NCBI GenBank assembly: GCA_943332855.1
Contig: CALQRA010000020.1
Coordinates: 1-35,647, forward strand
Length of the DNA stretch: 35,647 nucleotides
Direction of reading: 5' to 3'
DNA from: Candidatus Kuenenia stuttgartensis
GTDB lineage: Bacteria > Planctomycetota > Planctomycetia > Pirellulales > UBA1268
In this document: piece by piece, positions 1 to 8,378 of the stretch
How positions within the stretch are numbered: position 1 is the stretch's first letter
Layout of the letters: every line of letters starts with the position of its first letter
Notes under the pieces: generated by a model
The model's input: only the letters and a program-made list of their open reading frames with translations
The model's database searches: none
Told to the model about the DNA's origin: nothing
Made by a program: the position numbers and the translations under genes

Positions 1-1904
1 CCGCCAGACCGCGCCATCACGAACGCCTGCCAAGCCGCCTCGGCGTCGGGCACCGCCAGCAGCACGTCGATGAGCCGCTCGCGGTCGCCGGGGAGGAAAT
101 GCCATGTGGCGAGGTCGGCTGGGGCCACGGCACGCCCGCCGGCGGCGGAACGGAGATGGTTGCGCATGGCGATGCGGAGGGCGTGGACGAGCTGAACGTC
201 GGCGCCGTCGGTGGCGCGGAGGGCTTCGAGCAACGGGGCGAGGGTGGCTCGCGACGGATGGCTGCCGAGGGCCTCGGCGGCGGCCCGACGGACGAACGCG
301 TCGTCATCGGCGAGCATTCGCATCACCGTCGTCGCCCGCGCGCCGTCGAAGCCCGGCCACCCGACCGCGGCGTCGAGAGCCTTGACGAGGTGAACCCTCA
401 CCATCCGCTCAGGGTCCTGCGAGAGCCGCTCGATGGAACGTGAATCGAGCCGGTCGAGCCGGGCGAGGATCCAGGTCGCGAGGGCCCTTGCGGCCGAGGG
501 CGCTGCGGTGTCGGAGGCGATCAGGAGGCAGTCGCGGGGGATGCGTTCGTCGGTCGCACCGAGTGCCAGGAGCCGCTGGAACGCGAGCTGGCGAAGGGTC
601 TGGTTGTCGTCGCCAAGGAGCGACTGGAGCGTCGCCGGCGTGGCCGACTGCAGATCGACCGGTCGCGGCGTGCCGTCGCGCTGCGTCGCCTGTTCCCCCT
701 TCCACACCACCCGCCAGATCCGGCCCCGTTCCCGATCGCGGCGCGGATGGAGGAGATCGACTTCGTAGTGGCCGATGATGCAGTTGTAGAAGTCAGCGAT
801 ATAGAGGGCGCCGTCGGGGCCCGTCTGCAGGTCGACAGGCCTGAACCACCAATCGTCACAGACGAGAAAATCCTCCGGGGTGTCGACCCACGGTGACGAT
901 CCCTTCCACTGGAGCCGGTCGCGGTGAACGGTGTTGGTGATCACGTTGCCGACGAACAGGTTCCCCTGATACTCGGCGGGGAAGCCCGCGGCATCGTCGT
1001 AGACAAGCGCCCCGGCGATCCCAGTGGAGCCATGATCGTGGCCGGTCATCGCCGGCGCGTAGCCGAGGCCGTCGTGCGGCTTGCCAAAGCTCTCGTACAC
1101 GCCCCCCCGCAACAGCATCGTCACCGGGCGGGAATGGCAATCGGCGGTGAACTGGTTGCCGAGGGTGTCGAAGCCCATTCCGAAGGGGTTGACCTGCCCC
1201 CAGGTGACCTGCTCGATCGCCGAGCCGTCGGGCTTGAAGCGGTAGGTGTTTCCCGACTGCATCGTCAGGACGACCTCCCCCTCTCCATGGAGCTTGATTT
1301 TCGAGTCGTTGCGGAAGCCGTGGCAGGCGTAGACCCAGCCATCGGGGCCCAAGCGGAACGAGTTTTGATCGCCGTGGGTATCGACGAAGTCGAACGGGCC
1401 GTAGAGGATTTCCCGCTTGTCGGCCTTTCCGTCGCTGTCGGTGTCGGCGAGCTTCCAGATGTTGGGGATCGACCAGACGATCACCTCGTCGCCGGCGCCG
1501 ATGGGGAGGACGCCGATCGGGATGTTGAGATCGTCGGCGAAGCGCACGGCCTTCCGCGCCCGGCCATCAGGGCCGAAATCGGAGAGGACGGTGAGCCCGT
1601 CGCGGTGCGGGGCGCCTTCCTTCGGCGCAAACGGATACTCGATCGAATGGGTGACCCAGAGCCGACCGCGCGCATCGAAGGCGAGGTTCATCGGCTTCTG
1701 GATCTCCGGCTCGGCGGCCACCAGCTCAATCGCAAATCCCTCCGGTAGCCGGAACTTTTTCAATTCCTCCTCCGGCGTAAGGGCCTCGGTGGGGGCGACC
1801 GGCGGGCTCGCGGGAGCGGGGAACGGGAGGAGTGCCGCAACCACCGCGAGCAGAGGCCCAACACCCATGGCGGCAAGGGAAAATCGGGCGGCAAGCGATG
1901 TCAT
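1..1904 (-). CDS. PVC-type membrane-bound dehydrogenase domain protein, partial (3' end outside window)
   Basis: The gene reads leftwards from an ATG at 1904 and is still open at base 1, so 634 residues are visible and the C-terminus is missing. It begins with a signal peptide (MTSLAARFSLAAMGVGPLL, then a hydrophobic stretch ending in PAPAS). A beta-propeller follows with the hallmark PVC wording: LPEGFAIELVAAEPEIQKPM, LAFDARGRLWVTHSIEYPF, DGWVYACHGFRND and GPDGALYIADFYNCIIGHYE. After about residue 430 the sequence turns into short helical HEAT-like units (for example RMVRVHLVKALDAAVG and DDAFVRRAAAEALGSHP). Known members continue into a C-terminal haem-binding CxxCH domain, which would lie beyond the left edge. 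The family is thought to be a periplasmic PQQ/sugar-dehydrogenase-like oxidoreductase, and its substrate is unknown. It lies 121 bases downstream of the PLP enzyme gene on the same strand and may be cotranscribed. Confidence 0.9.
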   Translation of the reverse strand, partial: MTSLAARFSLAAMGVGPLLAVVAALLPFPAPASPPVAPTEALTPEEELKKFRLPEGFAIELVAAEPEIQKPMNLAFDARGRLWVTHSIEYPFAPKEGAPHRDGLTVLSDFGPDGRARKAVRFADDLNIPIGVLPIGAGDEVIVWSIPNIWKLADTDSDGKADKREILYGPFDFVDTHGDQNSFRLGPDGWVYACHGFRNDSKIKLHGEGEVVLTMQSGNTYRFKPDGSAIEQVTWGQVNPFGMGFDTLGNQFTADCHSRPVTMLLRGGVYESFGKPHDGLGYAPAMTGHDHGSTGIAGALVYDDAAGFPAEYQGNLFVGNVITNTVHRDRLQWKGSSPWVDTPEDFLVCDDWWFRPVDLQTGPDGALYIADFYNCIIGHYEVDLLHPRRDRERGRIWRVVWKGEQATQRDGTPRPVDLQSATPATLQSLLGDDNQTLRQLAFQRLLALGATDERIPRDCLLIASDTAAPSAARALATWILARLDRLDSRSIERLSQDPERMVRVHLVKALDAAVGWPGFDGARATTVMRMLADDDAFVRRAAAEALGSHPSRATLAPLLEALRATDGADVQLVHALRIAMRNHLRSAAGGRAVAPADLATWHFLPGDRERLIDVLLAVPDAEAAWQAFVMARSG

Positions 1905-2025
1905 GACGACTCCCAAAGCGATGGCGTGGGGAAGAGCCAACCGCAGCCCTCCCGCCGTATTCAAGAGTATGGCTTGGGCCGATATCGACGGGCAACGCCG
2001 ACCAGACGAGGCCGTGATCCGCGGA

Positions 2026-3150
2026 TCAGGAGAGCTTCCCGCGGGCGTCGACGGGGAGCACCTGGAGACTGCCGTCGGCCTCCCACCACCAGGCGCTGTC
2101 GTGGAGGTTCACGACCGGGCAGATGTGGTTGGGGATTACGGTCACCCGCTCCCCGACGCGCGGCCTCGTGCGGCACCGGCTGACGTCGACCTGGGCATGC
2201 TCCTCGGTGAGCTTGCCGATGAAGGCATCGGGGTATTCGACGACGAGACCGTGGCCGGAATCGGGCGCGGGGCCGCAGCGGTCCATCGTCAGCGTCTTCG
2301 ATCCGCCGTCGAGGATCACCTGGTCGCTGACGGCATCACTGACGACCGTGCAAACGACGCTCGCCGCACAGTCGTCGAGGGAGCCGAAGCCGCCGCGGAC
2401 GATGTTGAGATCGTTGTAGACACAGGTGCCAGGGCGGATCTCGGTGCCGCCGCGAACGAGATGCGACTGGTAGGCCGTCGGCGTCGAGCCCCCCGACACG
2501 ATCTCCCGACAGAGGCCCTGTGCGTCGAAGCGGCTGATCGCCTCGGCGAGCTTCGCAGCCACCAGGCCGAGGGGAGCGGCTTGCGAGTCGGGGAGGACGG
2601 TGACATGCCCCGGGTAATAAAAAATCCCGTCGAGGCGGAGACCGGGGGAGCGATCGACAGCCGCGGCCAAGTCCACGAGCTGCTCGACCGTGGGAACGCC
2701 AGTCCGCCCCGATCCAACATCGAGATCGACGAGGATCCCGATCGTCGTTCCCGCTTCTCGGGCCGCGGCGGAGAGGGCAGCGATCGCCTCGGGGCTGTCG
2801 ACGGCGACGCGGATCGTGGCGGTGCGGGCGAGCGCCGCGAGGCGCACCGTGCGGGCCGGATCGACGGCCGGATAGGCGACGAGGATGTCGGGCTCACGGT
2901 CGGCGAACGCGCGGGCGAGGATCTCCGCCTCCCCGACCTTCGCCACCGTCAGCCCGACGGCGCCGGCGGCGAGTTGGAGGCCGGCGATGGCGACGCTCTT
3001 GTGGGTCTTCGTGTGAGGGCGGTTGGCGATGCCGAAGGCCTTCGTGTAGGCCGCCATCCGCGCGATGTTCCGCCGCACCTTCGTGGCATCGAGGACGAGG
3101 GCGGGGGTGGGGATCGTGTCGATCGAATGTCCGCGGGCCGCACCTGGCAT
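2026..3150 (-). CDS. PLP-dependent D-threonine aldolase / D-serine dehydratase-like enzyme (fold-type III, DSD1 family)
   Basis: A 374-residue protein of the alanine-racemase-like fold. Near the N-terminus RPHTKTHKS (residues 44-52) carries the PLP Schiff-base lysine, most likely Lys48 by comparison with the KxNAYG lysine of alanine racemase. At the C-terminus PNHICPVVNLHD (340-351) supplies His342 and Cys344, the metal ligands that define eukaryotic D-serine dehydratase and bacterial D-threonine aldolase. The SGGSTPT phosphate-binding segment and the GGTEIRPGTCVYND segment also match the family. It should cleave a beta-hydroxy-D-amino acid or deaminate D-serine in the cytoplasm. The sequence alone does not separate aldolase from dehydratase, and both activities occur in the family. 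GGAG lies 10 bases before the ATG. A 14-base palindrome (2015-2028) covers the stop codon. Length is normal for the family. Confidence 0.88.
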   Translation of the reverse strand: MPGAARGHSIDTIPTPALVLDATKVRRNIARMAAYTKAFGIANRPHTKTHKSVAIAGLQLAAGAVGLTVAKVGEAEILARAFADREPDILVAYPAVDPARTVRLAALARTATIRVAVDSPEAIAALSAAAREAGTTIGILVDLDVGSGRTGVPTVEQLVDLAAAVDRSPGLRLDGIFYYPGHVTVLPDSQAAPLGLVAAKLAEAISRFDAQGLCREIVSGGSTPTAYQSHLVRGGTEIRPGTCVYNDLNIVRGGFGSLDDCAASVVCTVVSDAVSDQVILDGGSKTLTMDRCGPAPDSGHGLVVEYPDAFIGKLTEEHAQVDVSRCRTRPRVGERVTVIPNHICPVVNLHDSAWWWEADGSLQVLPVDARGKLS

Positions 3151-3659
3151 TTTCAGCGTTCTCCAAGGGGTCTGCTCAGGAAGATGCTACCGCACGTGGC
3201 CGGGTGGGGGCAGATGGGTGTACGCTTGTGGCCTCGCCGGGGGCCATGTCCGCGCGGCACGCGGCGGGCAGCCCGACGGACCGTTCCCTCCGCCATTCCG
3301 TCCGATGTCACCAAGCCTACCGTTGTCGAGGAATGGCTCGATGGAGCGGCCCTGGCCCTGGCCCCCGGTGTGACCGTGTTTCCCAAAAACGAAGGTCAAG
3401 CAGAAAGTCCATGTCTATTTTGGTGGCCGCCACGCCCAACGCCCGGCTCGTGGAGCGCTGCAAGGAGTCGATCAACGACATCAGGGAGGGTCCCGTCCTC
3501 GCCAAATGCCATGTCGACTGCGAAGGGGCGAGCACAGCGTGTTCTTGATGGGGGGGCACAAATACCTCATGGTTGGCGCGTCCCTCCGCGACGCCGTACG
3601 ATGTTAGTATCGACGAAAAGGGTCATGTGCCCCACGCACGCTCCGCCGAGGGACGCTTC
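3151..3659. other. 509-bp intergenic region between divergent genes
   Basis: This gap separates the minus-strand PLP enzyme from the plus-strand PEP-CTERM gene and must hold both promoters. The only usable promoter-like signal I see on the plus strand is at 3573-3602. A 45-codon ATG frame (3411-3548) exists, but it has no recognisable domain and I do not call it a gene. No long inverted repeat, RNA gene or mobile-element end was recognised. Confidence 0.5.
3573..3602 (+). promoter_or_regulatory. candidate sigma-70-type promoter of the PEP-CTERM gene
   Basis: TTGGCG (3573-3578) and TACGAT (3597-3602) are separated by 18 bases. Each matches four of six consensus bases. The element would give a leader of about 50 bases before the ATG at 3660. 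The match is weak and is supported mainly by its position. Confidence 0.28.
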
Positions 3660-5084
3660 ATGTTCTCAAACGTTTTGACCCGAGCGACAGTGATCCTTCT
3701 CGCGTTGACGGTGCCCGGCCCGTCCCTCGCGTTCGCCGAGGCGTTTCGGATCATTCACGCCTTCGACAACGCGTCGGGTGCGGCTGTCCCATACAGCTCA
3801 ATCATCAGGAAGGATGGGTGGTTGTACGGTACCACTACGTTCACGAACTATGGATCATCAAAAAACTATCCCCCCGAACTTCGGGTCGATGGAGGAGCGG
3901 TTTTCAAGCTGCGGCCGGACGGGACTGGATTCCAGGTCATCAAGCAGTTCGCGACGTCCGAATCGGCGTCAGGGTACGCGCCTTTCCAGGGGTTGACGGT
4001 CGCGGGCGACGCTCTCGTGGGAACTCTCATGTCCGGCGGCGCCAACAGCCGGGGCACGCTCTATTCGGTCGGCATGGACGGAAGCAGTTTCCGAGTGCTC
4101 CACGACTTCGGGGGTACTGGCGACGGGACTCACGCCTACGCCGCTCCGGTCGTGGTGGGGTCTGTGCTCTACGGAACAACTGGATTTGGAGGGGCGAACC
4201 CCGGTGGCGGTGAATATCCCTCTCTGGGGGCTGGCGTCCTCTATTCGTACAACCTGACCACAAGTTCATACCGCGTCGAGAGAAATTTCAGTTCAGCCGG
4301 TTCGACCTCCTTTGGCGCCCTCACACAGGTTGGAGACTGGTTGTATGGGATGGTGGCGGACCACCGGAACCCGGCGGAGCACGGGCAGGTGTTTCGCTAC
4401 CGCCCGTCGGATCAGGCCTACGAAGTCATTCATGAGTTCACCGGTGGACACGGGGGGGGCTATCCGTACGATTCACTCGTGTTTGACGGCGGACATTACC
4501 TGTACGGCACAACCTTGGGGTATTATCCTTTTCTACCGCTCTCTCCCTCGGAAATTGCGGCGATTCAGGACGAGGGGGTGATCTTTCGCATTGATCTTGC
4601 TATGGCCCTCTCGGACCCGCTCCAGTACCAAGTGCTCCACGACTTTTCCCTGGCTACAGGAGACGGGGCGAAGCCCAACAGCAGCATGCTCGTCGCGCCA
4701 GACGGCTTTCTTTATGGCATTGCCCACGGCAGCGAGAGTTTTGGGGGAACTTTTAACGGTGTGCGCTACGGAACAGAATTCGGTACGCTTTACCGTCTCC
4801 ATCCGGATGGATCGGACTTTTCCGTCCTCCACACCTTCGACTCGGTCGAAGCTGGCCTCACACCCATGCGTGGTCTGGTGTGGGAAAACGGGACGATCTA
4901 CGGGACGACCGCCGAGGGAGGCACCAGCATCACCCTGGGCGGTGGACTGACCTCGCGAGGGAGCGGAACGGTCTGGAGTTATGAGGTCTATTCCGTCCCC
5001 GAGCCCTCGACGCTTTTGATTCTGGCTGGTGGCGGCATAATGGCTTGGCGTTTCAGGCCGCGACGCTCCGAACGAACCTGCTGA
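3660..5084 (+). CDS. PEP-CTERM sorting-domain protein with GloVer-type tandem repeats
   Basis: The start at 3660 is chosen because GAGGGA lies 6 bases upstream and the translation opens directly with a signal peptide (MFSNVLTRATVILLALTVPG then FAEA). The frame is open further upstream to 3573, but that part does not look coding. The 474-residue protein carries repeated blade-like units of the form LYGTT..GG....G.LY or VF....DGS.F.VLH.F, for example WLYGTTTF, VLYGTTGFGG, YLYGTTLGYY and TIYGTTAEGG. This is the pattern of the choice-of-anchor GloVer repeat. The C-terminus is a textbook PEP-CTERM signal: VPEPST, a short hydrophobic helix and an arginine-rich tail (RFRPRRSE). The protein should be exported and then processed by an exosortase encoded elsewhere. 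Codon choice is visibly less GC-rich than in neighbouring genes. Exact role unknown. Confidence 0.9.
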   Translation: MFSNVLTRATVILLALTVPGPSLAFAEAFRIIHAFDNASGAAVPYSSIIRKDGWLYGTTTFTNYGSSKNYPPELRVDGGAVFKLRPDGTGFQVIKQFATSESASGYAPFQGLTVAGDALVGTLMSGGANSRGTLYSVGMDGSSFRVLHDFGGTGDGTHAYAAPVVVGSVLYGTTGFGGANPGGGEYPSLGAGVLYSYNLTTSSYRVERNFSSAGSTSFGALTQVGDWLYGMVADHRNPAEHGQVFRYRPSDQAYEVIHEFTGGHGGGYPYDSLVFDGGHYLYGTTLGYYPFLPLSPSEIAAIQDEGVIFRIDLAMALSDPLQYQVLHDFSLATGDGAKPNSSMLVAPDGFLYGIAHGSESFGGTFNGVRYGTEFGTLYRLHPDGSDFSVLHTFDSVEAGLTPMRGLVWENGTIYGTTAEGGTSITLGGGLTSRGSGTVWSYEVYSVPEPSTLLILAGGGIMAWRFRPRRSERTC

Positions 5085-5107
5085 CAATCCTTGCTCTCAA
5101 TATCCGC

Positions 5108-6061
5108 ATGACAAATACCACCCCCGCGATCACCGGCATCCTCGTCCCCCACATGGTGCCGCTCGACGCCAAGGGGCGGATCGACGAGGAAGAATTGTTC
5201 CGGTACGTGCAGTGGCTCGTCGACCGGGGCGTCCATGGCCTCTATCCCAACGGCTCGACCGGCGAGTTCCTCCGCTTCACCGTCGAGGAGCGGCGGAAGA
5301 TCGTCCAGATCGTCTGCAAGGCGGCCGCGGGACGGGTGCCGGTTGTCGCCGGCGCGGCGGAGGGGACGGCCGCCGAGACGATCCGGGCCTGCGAGCACTG
5401 CCTCGAGGCCGGAGCCCGGGCGGTGGCCGTCGTCGCCCCCTACTATTACCGCCTTTCCGCGGAGAGCGTCGAAGCCTATTTCCGCGAGATCGGGGCCCAC
5501 AGTCCGATTGATGTCACGCTCTACCACATCCCGATGCTCGCCTCGCCGATCGAGATCCCGGTCGTCCGTCGGCTTGCGGAGGAGTTTCCGCGGATCATCG
5601 GCATCAAGGATTCCAGCGGCGACATCTCCCACATGCAGCGGTTGATGGCCGCGGTCCGCCCGGTCCGGCCGGGGTTCTCCTTCCTCACGGGCTGGGATCC
5701 AGCGCTGACGTCGATGCTCTTGGTCGGCTGCAGTGGCGCCACCGTCGCCACCAGCGGGATCCTGCCCGAACTGACGCGCGCGGTCTACGATCTGGCGATG
5801 GCCGGAGACGTGAAGGGGGCGATGCGACTCCAGCCGCGGATCATCGAGCTGTTCGACATGGCGATGCAGGGGGCCGATTTCCCGGAGGGCTACCGGGTGG
5901 CGGCCTCGTGCCGCGGTTTCCGCATGGGGCCCTCCAGACATCCGGCCTCGGCGAAGCAACTCACCGATCGCGAAGCGCTCGGGGAGCGACTCACGGCGCT
6001 CCTCGAAACCCTGGGGATGAACCGGGCTCGTCCCGGCGAGGCGGTCGTGCCGGTGGCGTGA
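5108..6061 (+). CDS. Dihydrodipicolinate synthase / N-acetylneuraminate lyase family aldolase
   Basis: A 317-residue class I (Schiff-base) TIM-barrel lyase when started at the ATG at 5108. The frame is also open to 5045 inside the previous gene, but family homology begins at TPAITGILVPHMVPLD, so the shorter form is preferred. No clear Shine-Dalgarno is present. The pyruvate carboxylate-binding loop NGSTGEF (residues 48-54) has the GSTGE form typical of N-acetylneuraminate and keto-deoxy-sugar-acid lyases rather than the GTTGE of true DapA. The catalytic tyrosine is Tyr139 (TLYHIP) and the Schiff-base lysine is Lys167 (IIGIKDSSGD). It probably cleaves or forms a 2-keto acid with pyruvate as one partner, and the specific substrate cannot be read from sequence. 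It is only 23 bases downstream of the PEP-CTERM gene and convergent with eutBC, with 12 bases between the stops. Confidence 0.87.
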   Translation: MTNTTPAITGILVPHMVPLDAKGRIDEEELFRYVQWLVDRGVHGLYPNGSTGEFLRFTVEERRKIVQIVCKAAAGRVPVVAGAAEGTAAETIRACEHCLEAGARAVAVVAPYYYRLSAESVEAYFREIGAHSPIDVTLYHIPMLASPIEIPVVRRLAEEFPRIIGIKDSSGDISHMQRLMAAVRPVRPGFSFLTGWDPALTSMLLVGCSGATVATSGILPELTRAVYDLAMAGDVKGAMRLQPRIIELFDMAMQGADFPEGYRVAASCRGFRMGPSRHPASAKQLTDREALGERLTALLETLGMNRARPGEAVVPVA

Positions 6062-6073
6062 AGCCCGCGCCCT

Positions 6074-8266
6074 TCAACGCTTGGCGGCGAGCATGCCCTC
6101 GAGACGGTTGCCGGCGGCCCGGCAGGCGAGGATCTGCACGGTCTTCTCGACGATCTGGGCAGCGGCCTCGACGGGGGGAAGGCCAGCGGAATAGATGTTC
6201 GAGATCACCGTTACCTCGTGCCTGATGTCGGCGTTGCCGCTGGCCCGGGCCGCATCGCCGCGCTGTTCGGCCGGCACCCGGTAGACGAGATAGGCCGACA
6301 GGCTCCTCGAAGCCAGCGCATCCCCCCCCGGCCGCTCGCCGATGAGATGAATGACGAGATCGGCCCCGAGGTGCTCCCCCACCGGCTCGGCGAGCTTGAC
6401 CCGGCCGTGGCGCGCCACCAGCGGCACGCCGACGCCGATCCCCTTGGCGGAGAGCCCTTCGAGGAGGACAGGGAGGAGATCGGGGAGGTTGTAATGAACG
6501 GCTGCCGCCGACAGGCCGTCGGAGATGAGGATCTGCACCGCAAACGGCTCGGAGTTGAGGCTCGCGAGGGCTGCGGCGGTCGGTCGGGTGCCGAGGCCCG
6601 GTGAGGCGAGGTGGGCCTCATGCGTGGCCGCTGCGGTGGCGATTTCACGGACGGGGTGAATCGCCCGCAGGCGGTCGACGTCGAGAGGGAGATGGACGGC
6701 GCCCCGTCCCACCGCCTGATGGAAGCGGACGCGGCGGGAGACGGCGTCGGCGGGGCGCGGGCCGGCGTTCTCGAAGCCGTGGAGCGCCGGCGTCGCCGCG
6801 ACAAGCTCGGCGAGCTCCTCCGAGGAATCGCAGAATCGCTCCGGTCGCCCCCACTCCGGGCCGCGGACGACCGCGCCGGCGGCGTCGCGCGCGAGGATCC
6901 CGCGGCCGAGGCACCAGGCGAGGAACTCTCCGGCAGGCTCGCGGCCGTGGATCTCGCGGAGCGTCTGGTTGTCGTGGGCGCTGGTGTCGAAGTAGGCGAG
7001 CATCCGATCGGTGTTGAGGGCGACGTCCATGAAGTAGGTGGCGCCGGCGGCCGCGAGGAGCTCGGTCGTCGCCTGCTGCCCCTCAAGGCCGCTGCCGGCA
7101 TGGAGCGTGTAGCAGCTGCCGATTCCCATCGGCAGGCCGAGGAGCTTGGCGAGGAACAGGTCCTGGAGGCTCGCCACGAGGAGCTCGAAGTTGTCGGCGT
7201 GGGTCTCCGGGCCGATGAAGCCGGTGACGTTGTTGATCATGAAGGGGTCGTAGCGCCGCGCCAGGCCGTAGCAAAGGGCCTCGGTCGTCGTCATGTCGAT
7301 CCCGTCGTGGCGGCCGTAGGAGAGCTCGCTCCCCTGGCCGGTCTCGAAGTACATGAACTGTGCCGCCGAATCCTTGAGCGGTCCGTGGGCGCGCATCGCC
7401 TCCCAGCCGCGGTCGAGGAGCGTGACCGTGACGTCAAACTCGGCCGTCAGCGTCGCCTCGGTGCCGGCGAGGCTTTGAAAAAGGATCTCGACCGGGGCCC
7501 CCCCCTCGAGCGCCGCCAGCTGCGTCTTGATGTGCGAGAGGACGCAGATCTGCGTTGGCACGCCGGCCTGGCGGCGGATGCCGTCGAGGAGCCGGAGGAT
7601 GGCCGACACGTTGGCGACGGTGTCGATCGCCGGGTTGACACCGATGAGCGCGTCGCCGGCGGCCATCGACAGGCCCCACCATGTCAGGAGCGTAATCCCG
7701 CGCGGGTCGTCGGTGGGATGGTTGGGCTGGAGACGCGAGGAGAGCGTGCCGCGGGCCCCGAGGAGCGTCCGGGCCCGGGTCGGATGGACGATCCGCCGGG
7801 CGACGAGAACGAGCTCGTGGATGTCGCAGAGCTTGGCGACCGCGGCGGCGGTAACGCCGGTCAGCCCGCGCCCCAGCCGGAGGGCCTCCTCCCCCGATCC
7901 GGCCAGAAGCCGGTCCTTCAGCCCCCCGATCGTGAGCCCGGCGATCTCGCCGTAAACATCCGCATCGATGTCGTAGTTGACGCGCATCACGTCGTCGACG
8001 CGATCGTCGGCGGCCAGGAGCGGGCGCTGGTGGAGATGGTCGATCGTGAGCCCGGCGAGGATCGAGCGGGCCGCCTCGCGCTCGGTCTCGGTGGCGGCCG
8101 CGAGCCCGGCGTGCCGGTCCCCCGCCTTGGGAAAGTCAGCAGCGCCGAGGAGGCGTTTGAGCCCGACAAACCGGATCGGCCCCTCGGGGCCTTCGCAGGT
8201 ATAGGTCTCATCGGGCCGCGCCGGCGGCACGGCGATCGCGGAGAGCGGATTCAGTTGAGCGGCCAT
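6074..8266 (-). CDS. eutBC: Single-chain ethanolamine ammonia-lyase: EutB (large) fused to EutC (small subunit)
   Basis: A 730-residue protein. Residues ~30-480 align with EutB and ~505-720 with EutC, which are separate genes in most bacteria. EutB landmarks are SRLQPN (Arg178, Gln180), GDALIGVNP (Asn211), ILFQSLAGTE, YFETGQGSELS (Glu308) and YGLARRYDPFMINNVTGFIGPE. They match E. coli Arg160, Gln162, Asn193, Glu287 and Phe329 as I recall that sequence. The EutC part keeps VQILISDGLSA and IGERPGGDALASRSLSAYL, the cobalamin-binding region. The reaction is adenosylcobalamin-dependent conversion of ethanolamine to acetaldehyde and ammonia. Oddity: the E. coli SMGCDCCYTNHAD segment, whose Asp362 touches the substrate amine, reads PMGIGSCYTLHAG here, so the Asp is Gly383. 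Substrate preference may therefore differ. No carboxysome-like shell genes are nearby. The upstream region (8267-8378) is shared with the divergent SdpI gene. Confidence 0.93.
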   Translation of the reverse strand: MAAQLNPLSAIAVPPARPDETYTCEGPEGPIRFVGLKRLLGAADFPKAGDRHAGLAAATETEREAARSILAGLTIDHLHQRPLLAADDRVDDVMRVNYDIDADVYGEIAGLTIGGLKDRLLAGSGEEALRLGRGLTGVTAAAVAKLCDIHELVLVARRIVHPTRARTLLGARGTLSSRLQPNHPTDDPRGITLLTWWGLSMAAGDALIGVNPAIDTVANVSAILRLLDGIRRQAGVPTQICVLSHIKTQLAALEGGAPVEILFQSLAGTEATLTAEFDVTVTLLDRGWEAMRAHGPLKDSAAQFMYFETGQGSELSYGRHDGIDMTTTEALCYGLARRYDPFMINNVTGFIGPETHADNFELLVASLQDLFLAKLLGLPMGIGSCYTLHAGSGLEGQQATTELLAAAGATYFMDVALNTDRMLAYFDTSAHDNQTLREIHGREPAGEFLAWCLGRGILARDAAGAVVRGPEWGRPERFCDSSEELAELVAATPALHGFENAGPRPADAVSRRVRFHQAVGRGAVHLPLDVDRLRAIHPVREIATAAATHEAHLASPGLGTRPTAAALASLNSEPFAVQILISDGLSAAAVHYNLPDLLPVLLEGLSAKGIGVGVPLVARHGRVKLAEPVGEHLGADLVIHLIGERPGGDALASRSLSAYLVYRVPAEQRGDAARASGNADIRHEVTVISNIYSAGLPPVEAAAQIVEKTVQILACRAAGNRLEGMLAAKR

Positions 8267-8378
8267 CGCCCTACGATACCGTCAGCCCGCGCCGGCGTCT
8301 GCGGGGCTACGTCTGACCGGCCACAGCAACCGTCGCCGGCCGTCGTAGAATAGAGCAATCCCACCCCAGGTGCCCACC

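Noticed and set aside
3411-3548. 45-codon frame MSILVAATPNARLVERCKES... upstream of the PEP-CTERM gene
   Set aside because: Weak Shine-Dalgarno, no recognisable family, and the sequence could be chance. It is kept only as a note for a homology search.
1417-3678. 753-codon open frame on the plus strand
   Set aside because: It runs antisense across the PVC-type dehydrogenase and the PLP enzyme, both of which have clear family motifs. Its translation is Arg/Gly/Asp-rich without any domain, a typical shadow in GC-rich DNA.
6062-6073. terminator between the aldolase and eutBC stops
   Set aside because: Only 12 bases separate the stop codons and no hairpin is centred there.
6611-8353. 580-codon plus-strand frame opposite eutBC
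   Set aside because: Shadow frame; EutB and EutC motifs are unambiguous on the minus strand.
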